From Ceratothoa steindachneri (taxonomy: Eukaryota > Arthropoda > Malacostraca > Isopoda > Cymothoidae): 64,000 nucleotides of DNA. The stretch covers positions 161,999,495-162,063,494 of the forward strand of contig OZ018324.1 in NCBI GenBank assembly GCA_963969495.1, in the 5' to 3' direction. Shown one piece after another: positions 35,401 through 47,620 of the stretch (its first letter is position 1; each line of letters begins with the position of its first letter). The notes beneath the pieces are model-generated. The model was not told the DNA's origin. It saw only the letters and a list, made by a program, of their open reading frames with translations, and searched no databases. Both the position numbers and the translations under genes were made by a program.

Positions 35401-38218
35401 TCGGGGAAAGAACAGAAACTTTTTGCAATTTTCCTGACTTTTACTTTTATATTCATTGTTTTTGGATATCTATTCTTTAGATATGCATAGACTGGCACCT
35501 TTTTTCTTTAGATATGCAAAACAAGGCACCAAAATTATTCGTATGGGTAAATTGTGACCGCTATTTTTCAAAAGACCCATTATTTCTCTCAGATCCACTT
35601 TGTATGCAGATATTTGTCAAGCCGATTGCGAGCAGAACTCTTGCCTCGCTGGGATTTCTCCTTCAGTTAATTAATTTCGAGTGCCACTCATGGTAACTTG
35701 GCAATGAACAATAAGTAGTCTCCTTCGCTCTCACTACACAGTATAAATAACTTGAATATGTGACCACATGGCTAAAAAAAAACTAATACTTAAGTTCTAT
35801 ACCAATACAAATAATGTTCGACTAAAACTTAAAGAAATTATGTTCTATGAATTACCTTAAAATATTTCCTCTAGAATCATAATCAATATTGAACTGAAGT
35901 TTCAAAAATTTCAATATGCAACCAAGTGGCCAAACTCAAAACTACATGAGAATTCTGATCAATAAATTTTGAAATTCAGAAGCTACAAACTATAAAATGA
36001 AACTAGTGAGATGAGTAGCACTAGATTTTATCATTTTACCAAAAAAATGGCATCGAAAGTTGAGGAGGAAGTTCAATACCAAGTATCTCATTAAATTTTT
36101 GGCTTAAAAAATATGTACGATTCTCTTTTAACTTCAGCTAATATCACTCCGTTGATAAACATTAACTTGGATTTTTCCTTTTCATAACAGAAAATAGGAA
36201 TATTAAAAGACACGAATGAATCACTTTGAGTTATTTTCTTGCCATCTTTCACGTTCATTTTATCAATATATTATTTATACACTCAGAAAATACGAGTTGA
36301 TTAAATGTATATAATCTTTTGCCCATCAAAATTATTGTCCACAAAATTCCAGTTTAGTTGCAACTTTCCTAATTTAACGGAAGTCACGTTTGACTTGTTC
36401 TGAGTTAGGGTCGTCTATATATATTATATTATTTATTTTGTTAAGGTCAAAGGTAAACCAGACGGGAATTGAATAGTGAGGTAATGTTTCTTCCTGTGGA
36501 ACTTTGGGGGCAAATATTTAATGAAGAATATAGTTAAGAACATGTAAAATATTTATTTTTTCAATATTTTATAATGAAATCCACTTTTCAAAATATAATT
36601 GTTACATTAATCTTTCCATATTTTTCCTTGCACCATTACTTAAAAAAATTATTGGAACATATCCCAAGCTACCTTCGAATAACTTAGGTGGCTTCTATAC
36701 CCCCTCTATTCAGTTATAGCTCCCAGTTCTATTTTTTTTTAAAGGGTTTCCTCGTTTTATGTTTCACAATCTTCCTCATTTTGTCAAAGGTTATCGGGGC
36801 TTTGACACTGATACACTCGACAAGTTGAAAGTAAGCACAACTATCTGTCTGGAGGAGCTCGGAACCTAAGAGCAGCAGGGTGAGGATTCCAATCTTTAAT
36901 TATTATAATTATAATCAGTGCGAAATGTCTCCGCCGGAGATTGCGTGTTCCCTTCCAACAAACAATATATTAACATAAAGTGGGAATGATTTTTACACTT
37001 GGTTGCAGGATTCACCGAAGAACCCCCCAGATAAACCTCGCCGGTTGCTTCTTTATAAGAGTGCGGGAGGTGCGAGAGAGGTAATTAAGGCACTTTACCG
37101 TAGCGAGATCGGTCAAAATTGTCTCTTGTGTTCGATCGATAGTCGCTAGCTTCGACACTTCAAAATGAGCCTGGCGTTGAGTGAAAAGGAGAGCACTTCC
37201 GAACACGAATTCTGAGTCTATCTGATTGACTGAAAATAAAGAGTGAATGTAGGAATTTGGCTTCTCACCCAGGGTATATAAGGGTAGAAAGAGGTGTAGA
37301 TGTTATGAGGAAAAAGGTCATTGTCCGTACGTCACCACCCGCTCCTAATATCGCCAAATGAAAGAGAAATTTCCATCTATCGAGAACATGTAATACATGA
37401 ACGATTTCCAGAATACCCCCAAAATACTTTGAAATACCTCCCAAAAGCCAGTAGCTCTTAGGAATACCTGTAACTTGCCTCCCAACTCACTTTACCATAT
37501 TTCTATACAGTTCAGTAGTTACCTTACCATGCTTCTTCACCGATCCACCAAGTCTATATAGGCCCCCCTTCTCCCCAGAGTGTCTACGTTCTCGCTCACT
37601 GGCTTGCCTAAAAGGGTGCCACTTTATAAACCTAGGCCATTATCATCATCTATTCCCCTCCACCCCCACCCCCTACCCTCTGATCGCGATTACTCCCTTT
37701 TATCAACGTGACATTTGGATTCACATTATTACAAAATCCCGGAATACTTAAATCGCATAAAAGAAATTTAATCCACTCCTCGGCTTGCACCCATAAACCA
37801 ATATTATCAGATCAAGAAATAAACACTATTGCTTTGTAATGAGTGATTGAGAAATAGACGTTAAAAAAATAAATTTATGGATGAAAATAGATGTGTGTGA
37901 TAATATATAATTAATTTAATTATTGGAAATAAGGACAAAGAAAGAGATATAATCAAATGAAGGAGAGGGACCTCACAAACGAAACGATGGGGAAGAAATT
38001 TAAAATAAAGAGGAGGAATAAACGAATGCTAAATAATTATGATGATGATCAAGCCTTAAGAGAAATTTGATAGCAAAACGCCTCGGCCAGGCAGGAAGGC
38101 GGCATTAACTCATCCAGGGGGAATGTTGTATAAAGGCCACAGAGGGTTAAATGGACTAATTTATATAGTTTGTTTATCGCAGACGGCGTCAAGTTCGTAT
38201 TTTTGGCTGCGTGCGCGT
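32406..38218. other. Long AT-rich intergenic stretch
   Basis: No transposon or host gene found in almost 6 kb. A minus-strand frame around 33544-33735 has a protein-like Ser/Arg/Pro-rich composition. 37012-37206 is a 64-codon minus-strand frame in slightly GC-richer sequence. Neither is assigned. Confidence 0.4.
33544..33700 (-). other. Possible exon or relic (Ser/Arg-rich reading frame)
   Basis: The minus strand reads SFHSPSRRSRVEELPVKRLL and continues to a stop at 33544. Upstream, CTTTCATTCACCCAG and TCGCAG offer two candidate 3' splice sites. Composition differs from the surrounding AT-rich sequence. No family recognised; it may be a terminal exon, a relic or chance. Confidence 0.2.
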
Positions 38219-38601
38219 CTAGGCACGGGCGACTCTACATCTCACTATGTCGGTCAGTCCTCGATTTGCATTTTTTTTGTAATGACATTGTAACCTTTAG
38301 ACCGATTATAACAAAATTTGAAGCCCTTATGTTGTTTTGCATTTTCTTCCGAATGATATAATTGCCAAAGTCCTCCTAAGATTAGCCCAGGAATTATTTT
38401 GTTTTGTCAATAACATCATAATTAGTCGGCAGATTCTAACGAAATTTGAAACCCCTATGTAGTTTTAGATTCCATTTCGAAGGAGAGAATTTCCAAGATC
38501 CTTTCAACTTTAGTCCTGGAATTATTGAAAGATTTTATGGTCGTGTGGTCATAAATCAAAATAAGTGAAAGCATGCGACTTTTTGGTCAGCAGACCTTGT
38601 T
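38219..38601 (-). mobile_element. Dispersed core-repeat element, copy B (two core units), inverted relative to copy A
   Basis: On the minus strand it starts AACAAGGTCTGCTGACC, carries two ~131-bp core units with the same landmarks as copy A (GGGTTTCAAATTT, TTAGAAT, ATGTTATTG) and the same right flank (CATAGTGAGATGTA then GTCGCCCG), and ends at CTAG. Its length is 383 bp against 516 bp in copy A, a difference of 133 bp or one core unit. The terminal hairpin, perfect in copy A, is degraded here. Confidence 0.65.
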
Positions 38602-41600
38602 CACAACTTATGTTCCTAGAGGCTCAAAGCATCCGCTCACAGTCCCAGTAAAAAGACTTGGTGTGATGTGATAGCGTTTGACTTCTTCTTTCCAGTCCTC
38701 AGTTGATTCAGGCCTACTTTGACCGAAGGAGTTTGGATATGACTTTCCAAGCCTATATCAATTTGAAAGATTCAAATCCCACAAAAGAAAGAAAAAACAA
38801 AATGACTTTTATATGTCCATTTTAAACTGATTTTTTGAACCATGAAAAAGGTGGATATAGTGAAATTCGACTTCAGAACTAATTGAATCAGAGTGAAGGG
38901 AAACCCGATTGGGCGTTACACACATCAAAACCAACTCTGAGCAGAAGTGGACTTTATTCAGTGCTCTAAGACCCAGTGTCACGAAAGAAATGAGAAAAAT
39001 AGTCTTATAAAGGTGTTTCCCCCTATGCGAAACATTTCATCTGTTCCTTAAGCCAATTCATATAGAGGGTTACTTCAAAAGGAAAGACCATTATACCAAA
39101 GTCGCAAGGGGAGGATAATTTCCTCTTCCAGTTGCCATAACCAGTCGAGCGACCATCGTGGATGGGAGGACTTAAATGACCACCTCTTCTCCCAAGCCTT
39201 TTCTTAGTTGGTAGATAAACTCACTATGGACGATTGTCTTTGAAAAAGACTCATACAAAAATGCGTATTAGTAGTATTACTATTATAAATATTAAGACTA
39301 TTAAATATAATTTGTTTTCAACATCGTGGGCTAAGAATATAAATAAGAAGATTCTACTGTTCCCACTAACCAGCGATGATCAAATCCACATAAAATGCGA
39401 AAAAGATCCTTGTCTCTATGGAGAAAAAATCAATATGTTCAGCGCCATATTAGTGCCACCTGCTTCTCGAGACTTGGAGTTCATCTGCATAGGAGATTAT
39501 TCTGTCAATTACATTTATATCTTATATGGTTTACATAGAGAGAGAAAGGGATCAGACGAAGATACCTGTTTTATTTTTGCATCTGTTCTTTCATCGTTCC
39601 AATTGAAAGAAATTTCGCTTCGGCATCAGCGACCTTGGCTCTCAATGCCCTTACAAGGAGTCTCCCTTATAGAAGCATCATCTCGCAAGGAAATACCCTT
39701 CCGAGCATATGTTAAGATCGAATTCGTCCAAGAAGGACGGTAATGAAGTTAGTACTTCGGAGTATTTGTGTTTTCTGTCCAACCAAGTTATTCTGTAGTG
39801 TTTGATGTTCTCTGTCAGCTACAATTGGTAGCGAGGGATGGTGCTCTAGTCATATTCTATTTTCATACTTCACTTGTTAAGACTGTTTTGGGCATTGCAT
39901 GAGAGATTACAGAACTTTTTGTGTTCTTAAGAATGTAAGCATAAACTAGGGATGAAATTTCACTTAATATCAAAGGAATATGATTTGGTGTCGATAACCG
40001 ATGATGATGAATAACTCTTTCACGGTGAAAATATTAAACCTGGCGATGTGGAAATGTTGGGGTTTGGATAAGAACACCTAGAATTTGTGCGGAGAAGGTA
40101 AGCTACAATTGATTTTAAGACCTCGAATATCATGTGAATATTTCCGCTTTCTATCGTCGGGTACATCACACATAACAAGCTTGTACGATAACCAAAACTA
40201 CTTCCGCTAGAGCATCGAACCATAACACTTAAAAATCCCTCACAAAGACCCAATTTTCTGATAAGGGTTTTGAAGAAACCCCAAATCAAGTCGTAAGATT
40301 ACAAGCAAAATACCTCCACTCTTCTTTCAAACACTTATAATACTAGAAGAAGAAACCATTATCGATAATCATTCTTGTAAGATATAAGATGCAAACCAAC
40401 CTTAGCATAATTGAAGGTAAAATAGAGGCTTATTTAACTACTCTGAAACATCGAAAACCTCATACAAGAAATATTTTAATAATAGATATCTTGAAATTTG
40501 ATACGTATTTAGAAATAGATGATGTACAGCCTCAACTATACTTTTATGCCAAATTCACCTCAGGCTATCAAAGTGATTTCAGCTTTTTCTATCACAAGTA
40601 AACAGCACACATAATAGTAAAACAGCGAGAGATAGTTGCAATTGAAATAAAATATATTACAGGAATATTTTGTATTTAAAATTATTTAAGACCTAATTTA
40701 TATATCAATTTCACTGTCTTTCATGTGGCAGACGGAGAAACTTAGTTTCGTTTCATAAACCTATTACCGACTTGTCGATATTTTGAGCACGTATGTTTGT
40801 TTGGTAGTTTGTTCATATGTTTGAGAACGAACGCATTGATATTATATCACTATGTAAACATATTTTGCACAAGTTTTGTTGATTATGATTTCTTTACTGT
40901 TTATTAATCGATTTTATATGTTGATTCAAAACATTATTTTCAATGTATCACCAACTGGTACAGAGAGACACTCATTTTTATATTATTAAATACGCCATTT
41001 AGGATGATTTATATATTTGACATTTTAATGTATTTTTCTCTTTCAGGTTCTTTCATAAATATAATTTTAACTTTAAATATTGCTACTTGAGGATGTAAAA
41101 ATTTTCGGGCGCATGTATCACATAAAATCGTGAAAGATGTAAAATTCTGGATAACGTACAGACTCTAATTTGGAATTTCCAGCCGTGCCTGAGAAAGGCC
41201 ATGGAACCCCTCATATGATATTTGGAAGCTGTTGATCTATTCTGGAAGAATGGTTGAAAGGTGCAAGAAGTGCCACACCTTTGTTTTTCCCAGAGTATGG
41301 AGAAGGACAAAGAATCCCCAAGATGACTGCTATTTGTGAATGATAAACGTTACGAAATACAGAAAATTAAAGAAAGATACAGGCAAATGTAAAATAGAGT
41401 GATTTTAACTTCGTTCTAAGGCTATTTGCATCGAGAACGGTCTCCTCTATTAAAGAGAGGATATTTTTAACCCAAAGTGATGCGGCCGCTCTATGACCGC
41501 CACGTACATTAATAAAAGACATCTAAAGGTCTCCGGTTCGTTCCAGGGTCCAGGCACCAAATGTAAAATATAGTGGCCTTAGAATAATTCGCTGCCTTAT

Positions 41601-41904
41601 TTTACACACCAAGCGGACAATTTTTAGTTCTGAAATTATTAGGAGGCAGCGATAGGAGTTTAAAATTAAAGATTATAATGATCACTTCCTATTTACGTAT
41701 GTACAATACTTACAGCAGAAAGAGCTTCGGTATATACACTTTCAATATATAGAAGAAAGGGCAATCAATCGAATGCCGAGGGTATAACAAGCGACAGTTA
41801 ATAAACACGAGAAAGGATTATAAATTAAATCGTGTAAGAAGCACAGCGTCTTTAGAGTAAGAGCAAATTTATTGTAAACCTCGCCCTGCGAAGTTTACGA
41901 TAAT
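38602..41904. other. Intergenic; one 169-codon open frame and an LTR-like junction
   Basis: No gene assigned. 39234-39743 holds the longest open frame outside the transposons. Around 41552-41580 GGCACCAAA is followed by TGTAAAATATAG. On the minus strand that would read as an LTR ending in ACA followed by TTTGGTGCC, a possible primer-binding site, but no matching second LTR or pol gene is seen. Confidence 0.35.
39234..39743 (+). CDS. Hypothetical protein, 169 codons, unrecognised
   Basis: An uninterrupted frame starting MSLKKTHTKMRISSI, the longest in the window not belonging to a transposon gene. The first 35 residues are Ile/Lys-rich, as expected of translated AT-rich DNA, while the rest (for example FICIGDYSVNYIYILYG and RPWLSMPLQGVSLIEASSRK) is more balanced. 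No signal peptide, transmembrane segment or family motif is evident. The minus strand over 39600-39720 also reads protein-like (RALRAKVADAEAKFLS), so the coding strand is uncertain. It may be chance or a relic of an unrecognised transposon. Confidence 0.2.
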   Translation: MSLKKTHTKMRISSITIINIKTIKYNLFSTSWAKNINKKILLFPLTSDDQIHIKCEKDPCLYGEKINMFSAILVPPASRDLEFICIGDYSVNYIYILYGLHRERKGSDEDTCFIFASVLSSFQLKEISLRHQRPWLSMPLQGVSLIEASSRKEIPFRAYVKIEFVQEGR

Positions 41905-41905
41905 A

Positions 41906-42799
41906 CCAGGGGCGGTCAATAAGTTTTGCGAATCGGTAGGAGAAAACAGAGGAAGGGGAATGGCTGTTTGTGGGGATGTTAGGAAAAGTTATGAAAAGTC
42001 AGGACATGCAGCCACACGCTCCTGCCTCGTCTATTTAAGAAGCAGTAGCTGATCGTAGATCATCACTCACAATTTTTTCAACAATGGAGAAGGTTGAGCA
42101 CTGGTCAGTGATCAAATTTTTGACCAAGGAAGGCAAGAATGCAAAATAGATCCATGAACGCCTGGTTTCAGTGTACACCAACACTGCCCCTTCCTATGCA
42201 ACCATTGCTCGCTGGAATAGGGAGTTCCACCATGGTCGTGAGAACCTTGAAGATGAACCCCGTCCAAGACGCTTGTCAGACGTGCCTAACGAGGACAATG
42301 TGGCCCGTATGGAGAGGATGATCCTCGAAAATTTACGGATAAAGGTCGAAGAAATCGAGCGAGAACTTGGAATATCAGATGGAAGTGTTATCAACATCAT
42401 CCACGACAATTTGGCCATGGCCAGGGTCTGTGCCCGTTGGGTCCCTAGAAAACTCACGCACCATGATCAACTTCAACGTCGTCAAAGTCCACAAAGCCAG
42501 AGTTGCACAAGCTGCCCTGCGCGAGTGCCGATTCGAGGAGCTCAACCATCCTCCCTACAGTCCAGATCTGGTCCCTAGCGACTACTTTTTATTCCGCCAC
42601 TCAAGGCTACACTGCGTGGACGCCGGTTTGGATTTAACAGCGGTCGGGAGATTTCTGGTTGTCGGGAATTCGAAGCCTCAGGGACAAGTGACCAAAGTGT
42701 ATTAAAGTCGAGGGTAGTTATATTGAAAAATAATAAAACACTTTTCCTCATATCTCGTTTCCTTATATCCGAATTGCAAAACTTATTGACCGCCCTTCG
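41906..42799 (+). mobile_element. Mos-type mariner, internally deleted
   Basis: The ends read CCAGGGGCGGTCAATAAG at 41906 and, complement from 42799, CGAAGGGCGGTCAATAAG. The shared core GGGCGGTCAATAAGTTTTGC is followed by AATTCGG-like bases. TA is present at 41904-41905 and 42800-42801. The length of 894 bp against ~1.3 kb for complete mariners fits a single internal deletion. The ends are well matched, so this is one of the better-preserved cut-and-paste relics here. Confidence 0.92.
42084..42705 (+). pseudogene. Mos-type mariner transposase, catalytic core deleted
   Basis: Starts MEKVEHWSVIKFLTKEGKNA at 42084. A TAG stop at 42147 follows. The same frame region then gives the HTH domain (APSYATIARWNREFHHGREN, LEDEPRPRRLSD) and, in the second HTH, ILENLRIKVEEIERELGISD to ARVCARWVPRKLT (about 42460). 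There the sequence jumps to VHKARVAQAALRECRFEELN and HPPYSPDLVPSDYFLF (about 42490-42595), which carries the third Asp of the DD34D triad. The ~400 bp with the first two Asp are gone. It ends in another frame at about 42705. Confidence 0.9.
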
Positions 42800-42801
42800 T
42801 A

Positions 42802-43160
42802 TCTAGGGGGAATTTTCCCAACCTAAATTACTATATTTATAATTACGATTGGCTAGCCGTTACACACAAAAGAAGAATAAAATACAATAATTAATTGTCA
42901 ATGAGAAACAATAATATACACGGCGAGGCTTAACACCAATTAGTTTGAATTTATTATTAGATTCCTGTATGTCGGAAGCAATATTTTTGACGACTGTTCC
43001 TCATGGTAATAGCCTACCAGTACCTCATCCACCAGAAAATGCAAGTAGGAAAACTTATTGTAATATTCTATATAATTTTGACTTTGATGTAGAATGGTAG
43101 ATGGAGTATTAATTTCATTCGTGTTTTAGTATAAGTTGCTAAATGTTTTTATTTCTTTTT
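42802..43160. other. Short AT-rich spacer
   Basis: No gene or repeat seen between the mariner and the unclassified relic at 43.2 kb. TTTCTTTTTTAG at 43152-43163 could be an old 3' splice site of that relic. Confidence 0.3.
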
Positions 43161-43223
43161 TTAGACAGAAAATGTAATGGATTTTTTACCAGAAGAGTGA
43201 GCAAGTACCGACAGTAAACAAAA

Positions 43224-44390
43224 ATGGATGAAGCATTTGTTCGAAGAATGAATACGCATTCCCACTCTGCGAATAAAAGTGAATTGGATGATTTTATCAG
43301 GAACTTAGCTCTTCCTAAGTCAGGAACTGAAGTTTTAACATCCAAGCTGAAGGGATGGAACATATTATGGGAAGACAGAAGGACATCTGTGTACCGGAAC
43401 GACATAAGCAATTTGAAATTTACTTTTATGTTAATGAGGATCTGTGTTTTTCCAAAGTTGTAAATGATTTGTTTACTGTCTGGGATTAAAGCATGTTCCT
43501 TTAGAATGGCGACTCTTAAGAGACACGCCAAAGCAAAGTCTCAAAACAGTTTTACTATACTATTGAAATCCATATCTTTCTTTGCCTCTTGCACACTCAG
43601 TAAAAGGAAAGAAGACTACGATAATGTTAAATAGCTTCTTGACAAAATCGACTATGCTGAGTTTAAGTTTGCTGTTTAGTGGGATTTCAAGATGCTTGAC
43701 ATCTTACTTGGTTTAAAAGATGGATACACAAACTATTCTTGTTCCCTTTGCTCATTTTCCCAAAGTTATTTGGCCCCTTCGACATGATTTACAGCCAGAG
43801 AAGTTATATACTGTCGGACAGACTCTTATACAGCCTGCCAAGGTTTTATCACCCCAACTTCATATAAAATACGGATTGGTAAAACCGATTGTGAAGGCCT
43901 TGGATTTTGGAGGAGAAGAGTTTCAAGAAATCAGTCTCACGTTTTCAAAGCATTCTAAGACTAAGATCAAGGATGATCTATTTATTGAATCACTAGTAAA
44001 CGCAATGTTGAAGTCTGAGAAACTTGAATAAGCGATGAAAATATTCGAAAGCGAATAGAGGTGTGCATTTCGTGGTGTAGTATAGAGATTCTTAAGAAAT
44101 CACAAAGATTAAACTTGAAAGCAGCTGTTAGCAAAGCTTATTGAGAATTTCAAGGACTTTGGCTGTCATGTCCTTGAATGTTTATTTTTTTGCATTCACA
44201 TCTAACTTTCTTTCGGGAAAACTTGGGTGCTGTTTGTAAGGATTATACGGACAGATTCCATCAAGACATCGCAACATTGGAGAGAAAATACCATTGAATG
44301 GAAGATACTGCCATGATAGGAGACAATATTATATTGTCTTTAGTCAGAAAAGATAAAATCGTTCACATCATAAAAGCAGGATCTTCGAAA
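43224..44390 (+). pseudogene. Relic of an unclassified, repeated arthropod protein family
   Basis: Fragments in three frames but one order. LDDFIRNLALPKSGTEVLTS then LKGWNILWEDRRTSVYRN lie at 43284-43400. FEIYFYVNEDLCFSK, frame-shifted, is at about 43412-43455. SYTACQGFITPTS-type and HIKYGLVKPIVKALD with FQEISLTFSKHSKTKIKDDL are at about 43861-43980. MFIFLHSHLTFFRENLGAVC then RFHQDIATLERKYH is at about 44180-44298. I recall this series (LKxWNLL, PLHIKLGLxKxFVKALD, LHFLHSHLDxFPENLG, GERFHQDI) from many uncharacterised arthropod proteins present in large numbers per genome, which suggests a mobile element. I cannot name the superfamily. At least six stops and three frame changes make it dead. 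Confidence 0.65.
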
Positions 44391-44399
44391 GACTTCTTA

Positions 44400-47250
44400 T
44401 GTAAATATTTTTATTAATTTTTCCTCTAAATTTCTTTACATTTCCTAAATACGTTGTAATAGGTAAAAATCTACTTGGTTAGTCTCAATATCTTTATAAA
44501 TTTGAAATAGATTTAAATAGACATATTACCGAAAGGAAAGATTGCTTATGTAAAGAATAAATGTAAAATTTATAAAATTTCAAAAAATACTGATAATATA
44601 CTAAAACTGAATTAATATTTGAACTTAGCTTTAAAAAACAACTTATAATAACATGAAAATATGCCCACAAACAAAACCATTGTGGCGTACGGTTATATCC
44701 ACGATGCCTGTTTGAATAAACGAGGCACTATATTTACAGTTAGCTATCTTTGGTTCGCCATTATTCACAGTCATGAGTTGCTTCCACCCTAACACTCTAT
44801 ATTAAGAAAGCATATGAATTCATCTATAAATCTCGATAGTGGACAAATGGCAGCTACAGCTAACAAATGTTTTTGATTTGATATTGTTAATGCGAATCAG
44901 GGACAAAAGGCTTTGGTATAATTGACAGGCAGCCGATGTGCCTGGTAGCTTTTTCGGACTTCCCAGAATCCTCATAAAACATCTCTCCATAAAAACTCAC
45001 AATGAAGCGAAGCAAAAATGAGACGTCAATTTCGCTGTAGTTGAAATCAACAAGGTTTATTGGGAAAAATTAAAAGTTTAAAAAAAAATTTGCGCATTTT
45101 TAATGAAAAACAATAAGCCCAAAATTGAACGAGTTCTTTTTCCTCTTGCCAAAGAAAGCACGACACTTTCTTTTAAAGAATTTCCAAAGAAAATTATTAA
45201 AGTTTCAAAATATTATTAGTTTTTCTACCCTTCCTCATCTTCCTCTGTTGAAAAGATCCAATTTTAATTTCTATTCCCTGGAAACAGTCTGGAACCGGGA
45301 CAAACGCTAAAGAAAATCTGGCTTCACTTCATTATTCTATCTTATTAACAGCGTACATTTAGCCTCCTAATTATGGTGAAACTACCAGTGAAAACCTTCA
45401 TTTTTTCACTGAATGTTTTCATCCAATGCACTCCCTATCAAAACAACTCCCCCCCTGGATTCATTACCATACTCCTACTGGGCGAGTCTCCACCTTCATT
45501 ATATTGATGTCGGTATCCACCTTTCTTTGGCACTAAAACTAACGAAAAGGAACACGTAAAACGAGCACCGCCTGCTATAAAAGGCTGCGAGGGAGGAAGG
45601 TTCGAGAGAGTGTGCCATTGTAGGATAAAATGTACGAATACTCTTGCTAGAAAAAACGCGCAACCTAACGTACAAACCAGACACACAAAAATCAACTTTC
45701 AATCAAACTTTAAAGGAATAATAGAGCTCTATTTTATGATTATTTGCATATGAACGCACACACATGACCATAACAGTCACCACACGTAACAAGTGCATTT
45801 CATTCAAAAGAAAAGAGAACTTACGTAGAAATTGTTGTCAATTGACAAGCTCATCAACTCACAAGAATCAAAGGATAGTTATGGTTAGACAAAAAAGGAA
45901 ATAATAAATAAAAGTTATGCGAGTTACGAAAGTTTCGCATAGCAACAATATCCTATGTCAAATCTGAATGGTATCGTTATTAATATTCATGCCTCCAAAA
46001 GAGATTAGAAAATTTATAAGTGTCTCTAATAATTGAGAAATCATTTTCTTCTTTAAATTAATACTAAACCACAAATTCAGTTATTTTATTAACTAAAACG
46101 CTGTAAGTCTACAGAAAAAACCGTCCTTATTTGACTTACCACGAAAAATGTTCACAGAGGTCTTCGTTTCAACTTTCCCAGTAATATCTAGCCATCCTTG
46201 GAAAATTACTATGCAACACTGAATTCTATTAGTATTGAAGGTGTCCGGTAATGGCTAAAGAATGTTACCAAGAAAGACTCCCCCATTATGATTTTTAAAC
46301 ACAGCTACCTAAAGTTTATTTTTGTTACCCCCCTCATCCCGAGTTATTTCTGAAATAATTTGAAATAAACATAAATGAAATGTATGGCGACACATCTCAT
46401 ATTGCCTGATAATAAAGCAATTTGAGAGTGTTGAATTAAATAAAGATGGGTTTTATATCATTCCCAATAATGGAACTTCGAGCGTACATGCACGAAACAA
46501 AATATATGAATTATGAATAGGCAGTATTGTTCAATTGTATGTGTACCAAAGCTTGACGAAATATATGAAGAGTAGAGGGGGTTTAAAAAGTACTTAAATC
46601 CTTAGTGCATCCACAAGGACAGATGTTTCGCAACAATGCTTCAGGAATGTTAAGGGAGCTGTAAGAAAATAATGTAAACACAGGCTCTTTCTATTGTCAT
46701 ATTTATCATCGATTATACAAAATCAACATTAAAATTTAAAACAAAATTAATTTGAATGCATTGTACCCACCTCATACTTGGTATTGAAAAAGTCAAGTTA
46801 GGTTGTTTGTATGGTCTGGCTTGATATTAATACAAGGCAAAGTGAGAGCCACTTCAGATTTTCAAAGTGGGAAAATTGTGGGAGTAAAAGGCTGGGGCCT
46901 TGTTTACGAAAATTGCTGAGTTGTGCCATTATTTGAAAGAGATTTTGAAATAATATTTGAACACAAAATTAAGGAAAAAACAGCTATCGTAGGCTTACTT
47001 CTGGATGGAAAACGAAATTAAATGAAGAAGATCTCAGAACAAAAAATCGATTTTGTCGAAAATACATAAAACCAGACATGTAAGCGTGCTTACAATGCTA
47101 AGATATATATGCATTGTAAAACTTCCTATTTCTAACAACTATATTAAAAAGCGAGAAAATAGTGTAGTGAGAATCAGAACTAGACAATGGAACAAAGGGG
47201 AATGTTGTTTTCCATCCAACCTAAAGATGCTTTTAATTCCGACTGCCTGA
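44400..47250. other. AT-rich intergenic stretch
   Basis: Nothing assignable. The minus-strand open frames at 45438-45702 overlap each other in two frames and show a hydrophobic N-terminal stretch, but have no family motif. A TATAAAAGG box at 45578 on the + strand has no gene behind it that I can see. Confidence 0.4.
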
Positions 47251-47329
47251 TCCCCACTAAGAAACATAGATGTAGGACCGGCAGCCTTATTATGGATTTT
47301 CTTTGCTATACTGTAGTGTACATATATAT

Positions 47330-47620
47330 ATAAATGTTTCCAATGGCGTTGACTTCCCAGATAATGAATGATTCATCGATCCACACAGGTAGAAAATTTA
47401 AAAAATGGCCCAGAAAGCGATGTGAAACACACGGATTCTATTCCTCAGTTGATGGATCCTAACATTACTGAACATATATGGTCTGTATTGGGATAAGAGT
47501 TAAATTGCCGCTTTCCGCCGTTTGAGGTAGATGAGTAAATTGAATTAGATTTGCTTCACGAATAGTTAAAAAAAATTGTAACCATTATCAGGAAATCCCC
47601 CCAAATAAGGACAGTATACT
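47330..47620 (+). pseudogene. Tc1-like transposase C-terminal scrap
   Basis: Around 47455-47500 the + strand reads MDPNITEHIWSVLG followed, after a stop, by ELNCRFPPFEVDE and a LLHE-LKKIVTII tail. The pattern D-x-N-x-x-E-H-I-W-x-V-L-G is the DD34E third motif of Tc1 transposases (SPDLNPIEHIW type), here keeping its Glu. Preceding sequence back to about 47000 gives no secure match. No inverted ends found. Confidence 0.5.

Noticed and set aside
45438..45702. Minus-strand frame with a hydrophobic N-terminus, a candidate secreted protein
   Set aside because: Two overlapping frames are open over the same DNA, with no family motif, splice support or downstream continuation.
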